DNA of 64,000 nt, from positions 109,213-173,212 of the forward strand of contig NZ_AUEG01000003.1 in assembly GCF_000425865.1 (NCBI RefSeq), in the 5' to 3' direction. The notes beneath the pieces are model-generated. The model was given only the letters and a program-made list of their open reading frames with translations. It was not told where the DNA came from and searched no databases. A program made the position numbers and the translations under genes. The stretch is from Lacticigenium naphthae DSM 19658. GTDB lineage: Bacteria > Bacillota > Bacilli > Lactobacillales > Carnobacteriaceae_A. Positions 18,969-28,473 of the stretch are shown here, in pieces; position 1 is the first letter of the stretch, and each line of letters starts with the position of its first letter.

Positions 18969-19862
18969 TCACACGCCATAATAACTAGCATACAATTCCA
19001 TTGTACCTATTTCCCCCAAACTCACCCGACTATAACCTTCTTGAATCAGGTAAGTCAGGATCGAACTCGTTTCTTCGGGCTCCATATCTTTCAATGGAAT
19101 AGCATACAATTGATCCGCTTCTAATTCAGCTTCCCATCGCCAATGCTTGTCTGCCTTCAGCTTCTTTATTTCTTCTCTTGTCGCGTAAATCTTTATAAAC
19201 GTTTCTCTTTTTTCAGCTGCCGGAACATCGGCAATGATATCTCCCTCTTTTAAGAATAAAATCCGATCAGCATATATATCGAGATTCTCTAATAAGTGAG
19301 ACGCGATCAAAATCGTTTTTCCCTGTTCTTTCAATGCTAACAATTGATCTGTGATCAGTTGTACATTATCGGGATCCAATCCATTCATCACTTCATCCAT
19401 CAACATGATATCCGTGTCTGCTGCCAAGAGCATGGCAAAGCACATACGCTGACGCATTCCTAGTGAATAAGTTTTTACCGGTCTTTTGATATAGCTTTCC
19501 ATATTCAATTGTTCAACGATTCCGTTTACAGAACGGTCTGTTTTATTCCACATCCGTGCATATAATTTTAGATGATCCCTCCCACTTAACTCTTCATAGA
19601 CATCGTCAAGTTCTGGTAAGAAAGAAATATGACGGTACATTTCTACTGTACTTTGTTTTGTTCGATAATTATATTGGTCGTCCAGTACGATTTGCCCAGC
19701 ATCCGGAACAACAAAATTCATAATGATTTGGAGCAATGTCGTTTTCCCTGTTCCATTAGGCGCTACCAACCCGATTATCGTTCCTCTTTCTGCGTCAAAA
19801 TCGATTTCTTTTAAAACCGTTCTGCCCTTGTATGATTTTGAAATCTGTTGCACTTTTAACAT
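18969..19862 (-). CDS. ABC-2 type exporter ATP-binding protein
   Basis: A 297-residue ABC ATPase. Walker A reads APNGTGKTT (residues about 34-42) instead of the usual GPNGAGKST; the signature is 'YSLGMRQRMCFAMLLA' and Walker B 'IMLMDEVMNGLD', with Val in place of Pro after the catalytic Glu. It is the last gene of a four-gene same-strand cluster with two permeases and a lipoprotein, so it probably powers an exporter. Substrate unknown; no bacteriocin precursor or modification enzyme gene is adjacent. Confidence 0.88.
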   Translation of the reverse strand: MLKVQQISKSYKGRTVLKEIDFDAERGTIIGLVAPNGTGKTTLLQIIMNFVVPDAGQIVLDDQYNYRTKQSTVEMYRHISFLPELDDVYEELSGRDHLKLYARMWNKTDRSVNGIVEQLNMESYIKRPVKTYSLGMRQRMCFAMLLAADTDIMLMDEVMNGLDPDNVQLITDQLLALKEQGKTILIASHLLENLDIYADRILFLKEGDIIADVPAAEKRETFIKIYATREEIKKLKADKHWRWEAELEADQLYAIPLKDMEPEETSSILTYLIQEGYSRVSLGEIGTMELYASYYGV

Positions 19863-19886
19863 ATCGATTTCCTCGCTTTCATTTGA

Positions 19887-21047
19887 TCATTGCCTATTTT
19901 TTCTAAGTGTTTTCCGTAAATACATCACGGCCAACAATAGAATTTCTATAGTAATAAATAAGATCCCAACAGAAATCAATCCATTTTTAAATGTGATAGA
20001 ATCTGTCGTATAGAGCAAATTTTTATATCCGCTTAAAGCAGAACCAAAATCAAAGAAAGTAAAGGGGAGTATATCGAGATTGGTAAAGAATCCTATCCCA
20101 TCTTTAAAATAAAGGAATTCTGAAAACAAGAGGACCATGCCTGCAATCAAGTTAAAAAATTCATTTTTTATGAGGATACTCCACAAGAAAATCACACGAA
20201 TAAACACAACTGTTAAGATTATAAAGAAAATCAATTGTTGCACGAGAAGCTGGCTCATACTGAGAAGGACATCCCCTGGTTCAGCGTTTTGTGCTACAGG
20301 CAAGAGCCAGGATCCCCATCCATATCGTACCCCTACAAGCGTCAGCCCACTAAATAATAGAGCAAAAACAGTCAAAAAGGTTGCACTGAAAACAACTACT
20401 GTTTTTGTCCAATACCGTTTTGACAATGTCAGTGGCGCACTTTCAATCAGTGTCTTGTGGCTGTAATCTTTGACCACACTATCCATTGCAAAAATCATGA
20501 CCAGACCAAGCAATATATATGCTAGTCCATTGTTCAATGCTCGTTGGAGTGTTTGAAGGGCCGTTTGTCCATTGAGCGTCTCTACGGTGAGTGGTGGCTG
20601 ATAGTCTAGGTACCCCCGGTATCGCTGGAAATTATTTTGAAGATGATAGTCTCCCTTTTCCTGAGAACGAAGATCTCCGTACTCGTAAAACTGCGGATGG
20701 ACTTGAAAAGGGTATTTTCGCATTCCGAAATAAGTCATCGTTTCTTCTATATAGGTCAGGTAGTCTTCGTTTACCAATGCTGAATAGCGTGCCTGATTGA
20801 TTGGGGTGATTTGTTGATAAAAATAAAAATCACGGGAGCGTGTATCTGGATCAATGTCTTCCAAAACGCCAATTCCTTCAGCAAGTTCTTCTTCAATTCC
20901 TTCAATAGTCACTTCTTCAAAATGAGTATAAGTCGGCACGATCAAAAGTGTGTACACAAGCATGGCGAAAAAGAGTAGCACGATAGCTCCTTGGTTTTTT
21001 TTATTTTTCCAAAATAGTTTCCACTCAAATAAAAAGTAAGCTTTCAT
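19887..21047 (-). CDS. ABC-2 type permease (first of pair)
   Basis: A 386-residue membrane protein. One segment lies at residues about 20-40, then a roughly 130-residue hydrophilic extracellular region, then five segments from about 175 to the end. This is the bacitracin/lantibiotic-export type permease layout. 'SVVKDYSHKTLIESAPLT' after the second segment is typical of ABC-2 permeases. It overlaps the neighbouring permease gene by 4 nt and precedes the ATPase gene by 24 bp. Confidence 0.82.
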   Translation of the reverse strand: MKAYFLFEWKLFWKNKKNQGAIVLLFFAMLVYTLLIVPTYTHFEEVTIEGIEEELAEGIGVLEDIDPDTRSRDFYFYQQITPINQARYSALVNEDYLTYIEETMTYFGMRKYPFQVHPQFYEYGDLRSQEKGDYHLQNNFQRYRGYLDYQPPLTVETLNGQTALQTLQRALNNGLAYILLGLVMIFAMDSVVKDYSHKTLIESAPLTLSKRYWTKTVVVFSATFLTVFALLFSGLTLVGVRYGWGSWLLPVAQNAEPGDVLLSMSQLLVQQLIFFIILTVVFIRVIFLWSILIKNEFFNLIAGMVLLFSEFLYFKDGIGFFTNLDILPFTFFDFGSALSGYKNLLYTTDSITFKNGLISVGILFITIEILLLAVMYLRKTLRKNRQ

Positions 21048-22180
21048 CTATTCCCGCCTCCTTTTTCCTTCATGCGCTTTTGAGAGTGCTGCAGCCATCC
21101 AAAAACGACGAGGAGGAGAAGGCTACTGGCCAATAAAACGCTCAATCCTGACATATAATCAATGGCTGGATGGAGCTTCTCAGCGAGGGTCCCATTCAAC
21201 ACGTCTGTTAGATTGTAATAAGAAAACGGAAGGAGATAATGTAGAGAGAACGTTGAAGGAATGATGTACGGCAAGAAATACAACACGCTCCCGATAAAAA
21301 GTGTAAGATACATATTTTTTGTTACCTGATTCAATACTAAGGTCAACAGACCCACATGCAAAAACAGTACTAGGCTGTATCCCATAAATAGTCCTATATA
21401 CAGTAAGGTAGAGATTCCCTGAAACTGCGTATTTGCATAAAGGATGATCGGGTAAAAGAAATTTCCGGTCTCGAACAATCCACTCATGATACCTGTAAAT
21501 CCACTAATCAGGGTCACCGTTCCTAACCATGGAAGCAAGGTGTAGACGATCAATTTTGTAGTGACTTTTTTCCTATTCGCTAACGGTAAAGACTTCGCCA
21601 AAGAGCGGTGGTCATCTTCTTTCGTCAAAATATCTCCAGATAAAAGCAAGGCAACGAAAAATAGTCCTATGCCGGTGAACTTCATTGCTTCAGCTACATA
21701 AGTTGCACCATTTTGCCCATCATCTTGGATGAGAAGTTGTCTGTCTGCTAAGTATTGATAGAATGCCTGATCTTTTTGAGCCTGTTCTATTGAAATGAGG
21801 TAACGTGAGTTCATTCCTTTAAATCCCTGTTCGTGTCCCTCGATTCGCAATTCTGCTAATTCGATACCGGTTTCTATGTATTTCTCTGGTTGGTCAAAGC
21901 GGTGAAAAACATCCTGTCGGGCAATCAGTCTTTGTTGGAAAAGTACATTTTCATACGAAGGACGTATAAGAGGATCCTCAGCTTCTATTTCTGAGAATTC
22001 ATACATATTTGCCGTATTGTTCAGTATATCTATCGCCAGCTTTTGCGGGATATGGCCAACCCCTTGATAAGGGATATAAAAAATCAGTCCGATCAAGCCT
22101 ACAATTAAAAACGCAACTAATGTCCACGTTTTTTTCTCCTTTAAAAATAAGCGACTCTCAAACAGTATAAACTCCCGCAT
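21044..22180 (-). CDS. ABC-2 type permease (second of pair)
   Basis: A 378-residue membrane protein with the same layout as its neighbour: one N-terminal segment (residues about 18-38), a long extracellular part, then five segments from about 165. 'TKEDDHRSLAKSLPLANRKK' parallels the equivalent loop in the neighbour, so the two are distant paralogues that likely form a heterodimer. It overlaps the next gene by 4 nt and begins 22 bp after the lipoprotein gene. Confidence 0.82.
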   Translation of the reverse strand: MREFILFESRLFLKEKKTWTLVAFLIVGLIGLIFYIPYQGVGHIPQKLAIDILNNTANMYEFSEIEAEDPLIRPSYENVLFQQRLIARQDVFHRFDQPEKYIETGIELAELRIEGHEQGFKGMNSRYLISIEQAQKDQAFYQYLADRQLLIQDDGQNGATYVAEAMKFTGIGLFFVALLLSGDILTKEDDHRSLAKSLPLANRKKVTTKLIVYTLLPWLGTVTLISGFTGIMSGLFETGNFFYPIILYANTQFQGISTLLYIGLFMGYSLVLFLHVGLLTLVLNQVTKNMYLTLFIGSVLYFLPYIIPSTFSLHYLLPFSYYNLTDVLNGTLAEKLHPAIDYMSGLSVLLASSLLLLVVFGWLQHSQKRMKEKGGGNR

Positions 22181-22202
22181 CGATCTTCTTCCTCCAATTC
22201 TT

Positions 22203-22694
22203 TTACTCTACTATTGCATATCGATTGCCTTCTTCATCTTGGATAACAGTCTCACTTAATTTGGTGAAAATTTGTTCAAAGTCATCCTCAGCTGTAAGAG
22301 TATACCTATCTTCAGAAACCGAAATCAGGTAATTTTGGTAAACTTCTTCTACTCGTTCAGACTGTTGTGTTGTCATACCATTTACTTCCTCAACTTCTCC
22401 TAATTCCATTCTCGAGAAAGTTATTTCTTTAGTGTCGGCATTAAAGATAACCGTTGTATCTCCTCCCATTTCCTGTAAGAGATTCCCATCAAGATCTTCT
22501 ATCTGGGCAACCGTTTCAGTAGACTCCTCCCCACTAGAGGGAGTATCTTCATTCATTTCCTGGGTTTTACCTACTGATTCTGTCCCCTCTGTTTCATTAT
22601 TCGCTGTGTCTTCTGGTTTTTCTAATGCACACCCTGTTAGTATACTGAGACTGAGTAAAGCAAGAAAAATTTTCTGTTTTTTATGCAAAACCAT
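22203..22694 (-). CDS. Lipoprotein of unknown function encoded with an ABC exporter
   Basis: A 163-residue protein with a lipoprotein signal peptide: 'KKQKIFLALLSLSILTGC', Cys near residue 22, followed by a Glu/Ser/Thr-rich linker to about residue 70 and a small C-terminal domain. I choose ATG 22694, 7 nt after AAAGGAG, instead of an upstream start in the same frame. As first gene of the exporter cluster it may be an immunity or accessory lipoprotein, but no family was recognised. Confidence 0.75.
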   Translation of the reverse strand: MVLHKKQKIFLALLSLSILTGCALEKPEDTANNETEGTESVGKTQEMNEDTPSSGEESTETVAQIEDLDGNLLQEMGGDTTVIFNADTKEITFSRMELGEVEEVNGMTTQQSERVEEVYQNYLISVSEDRYTLTAEDDFEQIFTKLSETVIQDEEGNRYAIVE

Positions 22695-22864
22695 TGTCGT
22701 ACTCCTTTCTATAATTACAGTCCAGTATAGCATAGGAGTTTTTCCGAATCTATTTGCACCTGCTTTATGTCTTTTTATCCTTCCTATTCTTTGTCGCTTC
22801 TTTACAAAACTTATAGTACACTAGGTTCAAAGTACCTGTCCATTTCACAGAAAGAAGGGATCCA

Positions 22865-23869
22865 ATGAAAGAAAATAAAACACTTTTGTTAAATCAAAGT
22901 ACGATCAAGGAATTAGTTGATGTCAAAGATATCAATGAAATTGTACATGACACGTTCAAGGGTCTGGGCGATGGGTCTATTGTGAATCCCTCTAAACTGA
23001 CGCTCGACTTGGGTGAAACGGGTGGTTATCCTGCCTATGATGGCTTTATGAATGCGATGCCGGCTTATATCGGCTCGCAAGATATCGCCGGGATGAAATG
23101 GGTCGGCGGTTTCCTTGGGGAGCGAAAGGAAGCAGATCTACCTTATATCACAGCTATGATTTTATTGATCGATCCACATTTGGGTACTTTTCTATCTGCA
23201 TTAGAAGGTGCATACATCACGAATAAGCGGACGGGTGCGCAGACTGCCAATTCTCTGCGGTACTTACTGGATAAGCCTCAAGTCAAGATCGGGTTGTATG
23301 GTGCTGGTGAGCAGGCGCGAACGAATATTGTGGCCATCGCTGATTTATTTGAAATTACCGACTTAGTGGTATGGAATCATCGCTTAAAAACGGCTGAAAT
23401 TTTTGCAAAAGAGATGCAGGCATATGTAACGAATCCTATCGAACCCACTTTGGATGCCCAAAAAGCAAGCCGAATGGACGTGCTGATCACGGTCACTCCC
23501 TCTCAAAAACCTCTCATTAAAACAGAATGGGTCAAACCGGGTACGATCGTTTTCCCTTTGGGTTCCTTTCAAGAAATTGAGGATGACCTCATCTTCAAAG
23601 CAGATAAAATTATCGTCGATCATGTCTACCAGGCCCTCAATAGAGGGGCATTGAAAAAGCTAACGAGTAAAGGAAAGTTATCTGAAAAGAATATTTATAC
23701 TACCTTAGGTCAGTTGGCTTTAAAAGAAACCACTGCAGGGGACTTGTCGAATGAGATCACGATCTGTATTCCTATTGGAACAGGCGCAATGGATGTGGCT
23801 GTTGCTGGAATCGTCTATAAAAGAGCTGTAGAAAAAGGCCTCGGTAAACACTTTGACTTTTTAGGTTGA
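22865..23869 (+). CDS. Ornithine cyclodeaminase / mu-crystallin family NAD(P) enzyme
   Basis: A 334-residue protein with the OCD/mu-crystallin fold: substrate region 'DIAGMKWVGGFLGERK' (about residues 76-91), 'LEGAYITNKRTGAQTANSLR' (about 116-135), then the nucleotide-binding Gly motif 'IGLYGAGEQARTNI' (about 143-156). Members act as ornithine cyclodeaminase, alanine dehydrogenase or ketimine reductase; sequence alone does not separate these. The gene is monocistronic and ends at the terminator at 23942. Confidence 0.88.
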   Translation: MKENKTLLLNQSTIKELVDVKDINEIVHDTFKGLGDGSIVNPSKLTLDLGETGGYPAYDGFMNAMPAYIGSQDIAGMKWVGGFLGERKEADLPYITAMILLIDPHLGTFLSALEGAYITNKRTGAQTANSLRYLLDKPQVKIGLYGAGEQARTNIVAIADLFEITDLVVWNHRLKTAEIFAKEMQAYVTNPIEPTLDAQKASRMDVLITVTPSQKPLIKTEWVKPGTIVFPLGSFQEIEDDLIFKADKIIVDHVYQALNRGALKKLTSKGKLSEKNIYTTLGQLALKETTAGDLSNEITICIPIGTGAMDVAVAGIVYKRAVEKGLGKHFDFLG

Positions 23870-23941
23870 TTTTCAACAAGTTTCCGGGTGGGATTCAACT
23901 ACCCAAATACGTTAGTATGAGTCTCCGCTACTACTTATAAT

Positions 23942-23983
23942 AAAAAGTCTGTCTCTCATAAAATCGAGAGACAGGCTTTTTTT
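23942..23983. terminator. Bidirectional terminator
   Basis: Stem GTCTGTCTCTC/GAGAGACAGGC (one wobble) with A5 before and T7 after, between the convergent ornithine-cyclodeaminase-like gene and the GH4 gene. Confidence 0.88.
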
Positions 23984-24002
23984 AATTCATTTTCTTTTCT
24001 TT

Positions 24003-25385
24003 TTAATCTAGATCGCGAGCGACTTCATCTTGAACAGTTACGCCTTCAGCTTCTAGACGCGCAATCGTTTCTGCAAATTGTGGTAAATGTTTTTTGTGTG
24101 CAACGAACAATTCATTCATGATTTTAACCGCTGTATCCCCAGAACGAACCAATGGGTTGCTGATAAAGGCTTGTAAGGCTGTACCATAATCTCCAGTTAC
24201 TGCTGCTTCAATTGTGAGTAATTCCATTGATTTCATCATTTGTAACCAGCCTTTTTCAGCAGTTGGCAGTTCACCAAAGGCTACATTCCGCGCACCTTGT
24301 GCACCAATATAAGCTGTTACTTCAACGACACAATCTGCTGGTAAATCTGGAACAGCTCCATTGTTTTTCGTAGAAACAACAATTTGTGTTTCTTTATTTG
24401 AGTAGATGGAAGCAATCGTTTCGCAGGCAGCATCAGAATAATAAGCTCCTCCACGTTTTTGTAATTGTTCCGGTTTGTGATCCAGGTTTGGATCTTTGTA
24501 CAATTCAAACAATTCTGCTTCTGTTTGTTTAACTTGTTGAGCTCTTGTCCCAATAGTATTGTAGTCTTCTAATCCATGTTTGAGCATTTCTTCTTCACGG
24601 TAATAGTACCGGTGATATCCGCAAGGAATCATATTCATTTGTTCCAATTGATCTTTATAGAACGGAATATCGTGGATATTTTTAGGTAATCCTGCATCTC
24701 CTTCAAACAATGCATCGATGACTTTTTTGGTAATATCATTCCCCTTTGTATCCGCAACTTTATGCCAATGGAAGTGGTTCAATCCAGCAAATTTATATAT
24801 TAAATCTTCTCTTTCTAATCCAAGGGCTTTTGGCTCTGTCATTGTGGCCATGACCGGAACATTACACAACCCCATGACTCTGTCCCATTTACCATAACGA
24901 ATGACTGCTTCAGTAACCATTCCACTTGGATTGGCAAAGTTGATCAACCAAGCTTCCGGACACAATTCTTTCATGTCTTCAACAATTTCTAAGATGACAG
25001 GGACTGTACGGAAAGCTTTAAACATACCACCTGCTCCGTTTGTTTCTTGACCGATCATGCCGTAATAATTAGGGATACGTTCATCTTTCACTCGCGCATT
25101 GAGTAACCCTACTCTGAATTGTGTTGTAACAAAATCAGCATCTTTTAATGCTTCTCTTCTATCTAAAGTTAAGTGTATTTTTACATCATATGGTGAAGCA
25201 TCCCATTGGCGTTGTGCCATCGCTCCAACGATCTCTAATTTTTCTTTTCCCGCTTCAATATCGACTAGCCAGATTTCACGGATAGGTAATTCTTCGTATC
25301 GTTTAATAAATCCTTCCATTAGTTCAGGAGTATAACTACTTCCTCCACCAATTGTCACAATTTTTACGCCTTTAGTTTTAGCCAT
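24003..25385 (-). CDS. GH4 6-phospho-beta-glucosidase
   Basis: A 460-residue family 4 glycosyl hydrolase, a class that uses NAD+ and a divalent metal to cleave phosphorylated disaccharides by oxidation and elimination. Seen are the NAD-binding start 'KIVTIGGGSSYTPELMEG', 'WLINFANPSGMVTEAV', the metal-binding Cys in 'VMGLCNVPVMA' and His in 'GLNHFHWHK' (about residues 203-211). It is probably specific for 6-phospho-beta-glucosides such as cellobiose-6-phosphate. No PTS gene is adjacent, so the sugar must enter through a transporter elsewhere. Two RpiR regulators are divergent. Confidence 0.92.
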   Translation of the reverse strand: MAKTKGVKIVTIGGGSSYTPELMEGFIKRYEELPIREIWLVDIEAGKEKLEIVGAMAQRQWDASPYDVKIHLTLDRREALKDADFVTTQFRVGLLNARVKDERIPNYYGMIGQETNGAGGMFKAFRTVPVILEIVEDMKELCPEAWLINFANPSGMVTEAVIRYGKWDRVMGLCNVPVMATMTEPKALGLEREDLIYKFAGLNHFHWHKVADTKGNDITKKVIDALFEGDAGLPKNIHDIPFYKDQLEQMNMIPCGYHRYYYREEEMLKHGLEDYNTIGTRAQQVKQTEAELFELYKDPNLDHKPEQLQKRGGAYYSDAACETIASIYSNKETQIVVSTKNNGAVPDLPADCVVEVTAYIGAQGARNVAFGELPTAEKGWLQMMKSMELLTIEAAVTGDYGTALQAFISNPLVRSGDTAVKIMNELFVAHKKHLPQFAETIARLEAEGVTVQDEVARDLD

Positions 25386-25406
25386 TTGTATCTTCCTCCT
25401 TTAAAT

Positions 25407-25585
25407 ATTTACAAGCTTATTATCTCTGATGTAAATGCAGAGGACAACACATTTCCCTTTGTTTCAAAACCCATTTACAATTTTCGTGAATCAGGCTGTT
25501 TTTTTTGCAAATATTTTTCTCCATATGCAAAAAATGACGGTTTTATTTTACTTTCCATTTACATTAATCTATAATTGTTGTAAAC
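25407..25585. promoter_or_regulatory. GH4/RpiR divergent control region with repeated ATTTACA motifs
   Basis: ATTTACA occurs at 25407-25413, 25473-25479 and 25557-25563, and its complement TGTAAAT at 25430-25436, plus TTGTAAAC at 25578-25585. A promoter for the RpiR genes is TTTACT (25547-25552) and TATAAT (25570-25575), 17 bp apart, with motif copies between and after the boxes. This is a likely binding region for one of the RpiR regulators. Confidence 0.6.
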
Positions 25586-25606
25586 ACCAGAGAAAGGAAA
25601 ACTCTT

Positions 25607-26503
25607 ATGCTCATTCGCGAAAAAATGGAAACGGTTAAATTTTCACCTGCCGAAAAGGGAGTCGTGGACTATTTATTACACTACCCCGAATTACTCGAAG
25701 AAAAAACGATGCAAGATATTGCTTCCGAAACCTTTACCCAACCCTCTACACTGATTCGTATCGCAAAAAAACTGGGCTTTTCTGGCTGGGTTGAATGCCG
25801 CCGGGCTTATCAAGAAGAATATGCTTATTTGAGTAGTCATTTTGTTGATATCGATGCCAACTTTCCTTTCAAAGCTTCTGATTCGATCATGACGATCAGC
25901 AAAAAGATAGCCTCTCTTGAACAGTCGACTATTGAAGATACGCTTTCACTCATTCATCATGACTCCCTACAACAAGCAAAACAACTTTTATTAAAAGCGG
26001 ACAATATCAAAATATTTGCCAGCAACGCTAATATGCTGATCACACACGATTTTGCACTAAAAATGAATCGGATCAAAAAACACACTTCTGTATCGACCGT
26101 CAAAGGAGAAAGCACCTACGAAGCGTACAATACCCTCCCCAATACTTGTGCTATTCTGATCTCTTACAGTGGCGAAAGTGAATCTGTCCGTCTTTTATCA
26201 AAAATACTCACTGAACAACATATTCCCGTTATTGGCATTACAAGTATTGGTGACAATTACCTTTCCCGTTCAGTAGATTGTTTCTTACCGATCACTACCA
26301 GAGAAAAATTATTTTCGAAAATCGGAAACTTCACAATCAATCTTTCCATTATCTACTTATTAGATGTCCTCTATTCCGTTGTTTTTGCAGAAAATTATCA
26401 AAAAAATGTGGACCATCTGATACGCTTGGGTAAAATGGTCGATACTCGAAAATCGAATATAGAGATCATTCAGGAAGACCATTCTTTTCCAACTGATCGA
26501 TGA
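25607..26503 (+). CDS. RpiR family transcriptional regulator (first)
   Basis: A 298-residue regulator with an N-terminal HTH (residues about 1-75, 'TMQDIASETFTQPSTLIRIA') and a C-terminal SIS sugar-phosphate domain (about 115-265) containing 'IKIFASNANMLITHDFALKM' and 'AILISYSGESESVRLL'. RpiR proteins sense phosphosugars; divergence from the GH4 gene suggests control of beta-glucoside use. It is followed 24 bp later by a paralogue in the same operon. Confidence 0.9.
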   Translation: MLIREKMETVKFSPAEKGVVDYLLHYPELLEEKTMQDIASETFTQPSTLIRIAKKLGFSGWVECRRAYQEEYAYLSSHFVDIDANFPFKASDSIMTISKKIASLEQSTIEDTLSLIHHDSLQQAKQLLLKADNIKIFASNANMLITHDFALKMNRIKKHTSVSTVKGESTYEAYNTLPNTCAILISYSGESESVRLLSKILTEQHIPVIGITSIGDNYLSRSVDCFLPITTREKLFSKIGNFTINLSIIYLLDVLYSVVFAENYQKNVDHLIRLGKMVDTRKSNIEIIQEDHSFPTDR

Positions 26504-26527
26504 CCCACAAAAGAGGAGATACACGCG

Positions 26528-27382
26528 ATGATTTTCAATAACATGAAACAGCTTACTTCGCTTACTGCAAGTGAAAAAACATTGGTTGACTATATCTTTA
26601 CGCACCCAAAAAAAGTTATCTCAAGTGATTCTCAGACACTCGCAAAAGAAGCTTTCGTTTCCGTTTCGACAATTTACCGTTTATTAAATAAATTAGATCT
26701 AAATGGGTTAAATGATTTCAAAGTGCATATCGCTAGCGAAATAAAAAAAGAAGAAGAACAACCTTCTTCTTTGAACCTTGATTACCCTATCATTCCGGAA
26801 GACACACCTTTTCAAATAATGAAGAATCTACAATATGTCTATACTCAAACCATTAACGAAACCCTTCTCTTAAACTCGCCAGACCGCTTGCGGGAAATTC
26901 AACAGTTGGTAGTGAATGCTGAGCAGATCAATGTATTTGCATCCGCAGGAAATATACCCTTCACACAAAATTTTCAATTTCAAATGCAGGAAATCGGACG
27001 AGATGTGAAAGTTCCCGTAGATGAATACAATCAGCGCCTCATTGCTGCTAATAGTACTCCAGAAGACTTGGCTATCATTGTCTCCTTTGGTGGCAGAGGG
27101 ATAATGGTCGATCGTCTCTTCTCGATTTTAAAGGAGAATCACGTCCCTATCCTTCTCATTTCATCTGCGGACAACGAACTAAAAAAAGAAGCCGATCATT
27201 GTCTCTGGATGTCAGCTTTAGAAAATCATTACAACAAAGTTTCTTCCTTTGGAACGCGAATGTCTCTCTTGTATATCTTAGATACAGTCTACACTTTATG
27301 CTTCCATGAAAAATATGAAGCCAATCAGTCTTTTAAGTTAAGTCGATATAAAAAAATCAGCCAGCCTTTTAAATTGGAGTAA
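26528..27382 (+). CDS. RpiR family transcriptional regulator (second)
   Basis: A 284-residue paralogue of the preceding regulator: HTH within residues about 1-75 ('QTLAKEAFVSVSTIYRLLNK') and SIS domain with 'INVFASAGNIPFTQNFQFQM' and 'LAIIVSFGGRGIMVDRLF'. In the last motif the usual SYSGxS becomes SFGGRG, so the phosphosugar pocket probably differs from its neighbour. AGAGGAG lies 9 nt before the ATG. The pair may act as heteromers or sense different ligands (inference). Confidence 0.88.
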   Translation: MIFNNMKQLTSLTASEKTLVDYIFTHPKKVISSDSQTLAKEAFVSVSTIYRLLNKLDLNGLNDFKVHIASEIKKEEEQPSSLNLDYPIIPEDTPFQIMKNLQYVYTQTINETLLLNSPDRLREIQQLVVNAEQINVFASAGNIPFTQNFQFQMQEIGRDVKVPVDEYNQRLIAANSTPEDLAIIVSFGGRGIMVDRLFSILKENHVPILLISSADNELKKEADHCLWMSALENHYNKVSSFGTRMSLLYILDTVYTLCFHEKYEANQSFKLSRYKKISQPFKLE

Positions 27383-27403
27383 AAAAGGGGCTGACTGGTT
27401 TTT
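27351..27403. terminator. Terminator overlapping the end of the second RpiR gene
   Basis: Arms AATCAGCCAGCC and GGGCTGACTGGTT pair with one mismatch and one wobble, with A-run before and T6 after. The left arm lies inside the last codons of the regulator. It also faces the convergent HAD gene. Confidence 0.7.
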
Positions 27404-27405
27404 AA

Positions 27406-28218
27406 CTAGTTTATGTTTGCCTGCAATGCGAGGAATTCTTCGACTGCCAACAATACACCCTCTTCATCATTGGAACGGGTGATATAATTGGCTATCTCTT
27501 TCAATTCTTCAAAAGCATTTCGCATCGCAAAGCTGTATTTACCGGATGCAAGAAGTTCTCTATCATTATAGCCATCTCCAAAAACCATCGTCTCTTCATA
27601 GGAAATATTGAGTATTTCCTGCAATTTTTGAACAGTCGATCCTTTATGGACCCCTTTGTTCGCGATGTCTATCCAGGCTGCTTCAGAAGCTACAATAAAA
27701 GCTGCTGCATTAAATGGATCCAAGTGTTTGACAGATTCATAACACCGAAGTTTGGGATCATAAACAGTGATCTTAACAAAATCTTCTGCAATCGTCTGAT
27801 AATCAGACAGAATCTCTACATTGGTATACGAACCTCTGACACGCTTGATGGAAGCTTCTGGCGTGGTGTCCTTTATAAAAGCAGTTGTCGGTGTACAGGC
27901 GATGACCGTATGATCGTCTTCGATCTCTTCTAATTTAGTAATAATTTCCAAGCCGACCTCATTCCCCAACAAGGACTCGTAAACATACTCACCATTGTAT
28001 TTTATACGGGTGGCACTATCTCCTAATATCCATATATCTTTAGCGTATTCGGCGCCGAACAACTCTTCTACACGCTCACCTTGTTTCCCTGTGCACGCTG
28101 TAAAGATGACACCTTTGCTTTTCATCAGTTCCTTCACTTTTCCAAACCGTTCCCGATTGAACTCTCCTTGGCTATTTAAAAAAGTCCCATCTAAATCTGA
28201 AATGACCAATTTAATCAT
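27406..28218 (-). CDS. HAD superfamily Cof-type phosphatase
   Basis: A 270-residue Cof/YidA-type hydrolase. Motif I is 'VISDLDGTFLNS' (nucleophile Asp 8 and Asp 10), motif II 'FTACTGKQ', motif III the Lys near 'GVHKGSTVQKLQE', and motif IV 'VFGDGYNDRELL' (about 215-226). Such enzymes dephosphorylate sugar phosphates or flavin precursors. Neighbouring the RpiR/GH4 genes, a sugar-phosphate role is plausible but not shown. Confidence 0.9.
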   Translation of the reverse strand: MIKLVISDLDGTFLNSQGEFNRERFGKVKELMKSKGVIFTACTGKQGERVEELFGAEYAKDIWILGDSATRIKYNGEYVYESLLGNEVGLEIITKLEEIEDDHTVIACTPTTAFIKDTTPEASIKRVRGSYTNVEILSDYQTIAEDFVKITVYDPKLRCYESVKHLDPFNAAAFIVASEAAWIDIANKGVHKGSTVQKLQEILNISYEETMVFGDGYNDRELLASGKYSFAMRNAFEELKEIANYITRSNDEEGVLLAVEEFLALQANIN

Positions 28219-28393
28219 TTAGCTAGCCCTCTCTTTCCACTCTTTCTCTAAAAAAAGTATACCGCATAATTCTGAGAGAAACCGTCCCTTTGTCTAATCT
28301 GAAAAAAAATTCTTACTATCCTTGACGTCCTCATTATTTTTGGAAAAATAGTTTCAAAATCCCTTTCCAGAAAACTGACAAGGTTTTTGCTAT

Positions 28394-28422
28394 TTGACAA
28401 TAGATATCGTAAACTTTAAAGT
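28394..28422 (+). promoter_or_regulatory. Promoter of the coiled-coil protein gene
   Basis: TTGACA (28394-28399) and TAAAGT (28417-28422) with 17-bp spacing, about 50 bp before the start codon at 28474. The -10 box is weak. Confidence 0.55.
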
Positions 28423-28473
28423 AGCTACATTAAATAAAGAGCCACTACAATCAAATCTGAAAGGGGAAACAAC

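Noticed and set aside
18969..22694. Lantibiotic biosynthesis cluster
   Set aside because: Only exporter genes are present; no precursor peptide, dehydratase, cyclase or protease was found.
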